A stretch of DNA of 64,000 nucleotides from SZUA-430 sp034440355 (lineage in GTDB: Bacteria > Pseudomonadota > Alphaproteobacteria > Micropepsales > Micropepsaceae). The translations under genes were made by a program, and so were the position numbers. The DNA is taken from the NCBI GenBank assembly GCA_034440355.1, contig JAWXBY010000038.1, positions 49,494 through 113,493 of the forward strand, read 5' to 3'. The notes beneath the pieces are model-generated. The model was not told where the DNA came from and searched no databases. It saw only the letters and a program-made list of their open reading frames with translations. Positions within the stretch are counted from its first letter, which is position 1, and each line of letters starts with the position of its first letter. Shown here one piece after another: positions 63,176-64,000 of the stretch.

Positions 63176-64000
63176 GCTTCCTGCCCTACGGCCGCCAAGT
63201 CATCGAAGATGACGACATCGCAGCCGTCGTGCAGGCCCTGCGCAGCGACTACCTAACCACCGGCCCGCGCGTCGCCGAATTCGAACAGGCGCTCGCGACC
63301 GCGACAAACGCCAAGCACGCGATCGCATGCTCCAACGGCACAGCCGCGCTCCATCTCGCGGCGCGCGCTCTCAATCTCGGACCCGGCACGACGACCATCG
63401 TCCCCGCCGTCACATTCTTAGCCACCGCGAACGCAATCCGCCTGAACGGCGGCGACGTCGTTTTCGCCGACGTCGACCCCGACACAGGCCTGATGCGCGC
63501 ATCGGACCTCGAAGAAGCACTGTCGCGCTGCGAAACCGGCGCAAGCGCCGTCTTCAACGTCCACCTCGCCGGCCAATGCGGTGATGTCGTAGGCATCCAC
63601 GCCCTCGCCCGCGATCACGGCATGCGCATCGTCGACGACGCCTGCCACGCCATCGGCACAAGTTACGGACGCGGCAACCGCATCGGCGACAACGCCTACG
63701 CAGATATGAGCTGCTTCTCGTTCCATCCGGTCAAGACGATCGCGCTGGGCGAAGGCGGCGCAATCACCACCAATGACAGCGCCCTCGCCGGCATCATCGC
63801 CCGCGACCGCACGCACGGCATGACGCGCGACCCGAACGACTTCGTCCAGAGTGCGGAAGCGTTAGACCCGCGCGACGAGGCAAATCCCTGGTACTACGAA
63901 ATGGAAGCGCCGGGGCTGAACTACCGCATCCCCGACATTCTCTGCGCGCTGGGCACCAGTCAGCTGAAGAAGCTGGACCGCTTCGCCACGCGCCGGCGCG
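63172..64000 (+). CDS. pseC: PseC-like UDP-sugar aminotransferase (cut by window end)
   Basis: The first 276 residues of a DegT/DnrJ/EryC1 PLP aminotransferase. It starts at ATG 63172 over the pseB stop. Seen: RSDYLTTGPRVAEFE, the SNGTAALHLAARAL loop, VDDACHAIGT and the PLP lysine in FSFHPVKTIALGEGGA. PseC adds an amino group to the PseB product. The C-terminus lies past the window; PseH and any later genes are likely there. Confidence 0.9.
   Translation, partial: MSFLPYGRQVIEDDDIAAVVQALRSDYLTTGPRVAEFEQALATATNAKHAIACSNGTAALHLAARALNLGPGTTTIVPAVTFLATANAIRLNGGDVVFADVDPDTGLMRASDLEEALSRCETGASAVFNVHLAGQCGDVVGIHALARDHGMRIVDDACHAIGTSYGRGNRIGDNAYADMSCFSFHPVKTIALGEGGAITTNDSALAGIIARDRTHGMTRDPNDFVQSAEALDPRDEANPWYYEMEAPGLNYRIPDILCALGTSQLKKLDRFATRRR

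Overview
The window comes from a high-GC alphaproteobacterium. The evidence is: a gene order running through pur genes, bolA, grxD, rpsD, trmJ, icd, alaS, recA and cckA to a flagellar export cluster; a gene for the zeta subunit (F1-ATPase inhibitor) found in this class; a GAAC-N7-GAAC LexA box upstream of recA; and TTAA-N7-TTAA CtrA boxes between divergent flagellar operons next to cckA. I cannot name the genus; the cckA/flhB neighbourhood resembles the CtrA-using, Caulobacter-like lineages.

Layout. 1-8.7 kb: a HupE/UreJ-type membrane protein (cut by the window edge) with a His/Asp-rich exported protein, an L,D-transpeptidase, two tandem single-domain response regulators, a lipoprotein S9 peptidase, gabD and a glutathione transferase. 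8.7-18.2 kb: gabT, purB, an M50 protease, a fatty-acid-hydroxylase-type membrane enzyme, a ChrB-like/ChrA chromate module, a PQQ dehydrogenase with a small membrane protein, and the zeta subunit. 18.3-25.4 kb: purC-purS, then an insertion of two unrelated genes and a repeat, then purQ-purL-bolA-grxD and a threonine dehydratase-like PLP enzyme. 25.4-38 kb: rpsD, several small exported or orphan genes, an epoxide-hydrolase-like protein, trmJ, icd, a dimethylformamidase-like protein, a cyclic-nucleotide-gated K+ channel, alaS and recA. 38-43.7 kb: accessory DNA with a LuxR-type HTH fused to an apparently dead alpha/beta-hydrolase domain, four coupled genes for exported proteins of unknown function with a duplicated 3' tail, and an MFS transporter. 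43.9-51.2 kb: an IS1595-like zinc-ribbon fragment, cckA, then flhB-fliR-fliQ-fliE-flgC-flgB facing away from fliO-fliP.

51.2-64 kb is a sugar and surface-glycan locus directly beside the flagellar genes. It has a cytidylyltransferase-like/PseG-like fusion and a short NeuB-like synthase on the minus strand, then a plus-strand run: sulfotransferase, zinc-binding methyltransferase, split transketolase pair, SDR, ATP-grasp ligase, GH57-like protein, pseB and pseC (cut by the window end). pseB, pseC, a PseG-like half, a NeuB-like synthase and a nucleotidyltransferase cover most of a pseudaminic-acid-type pathway; PseH is not in the window. The transketolase/SDR/ATP-grasp/GH57/methyltransferase run does not match a pathway I can name and is the best candidate here for an undescribed system, plausibly a modified nonulosonate or flagellin glycan.

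Repeats: a perfect 25-nt hairpin-forming sequence occurs three times (an inverted pair between alaS and recA, one copy between fliP and its convergent neighbour), and three other palindromic elements sit between genes. I found no tRNA, rRNA or CRISPR array.
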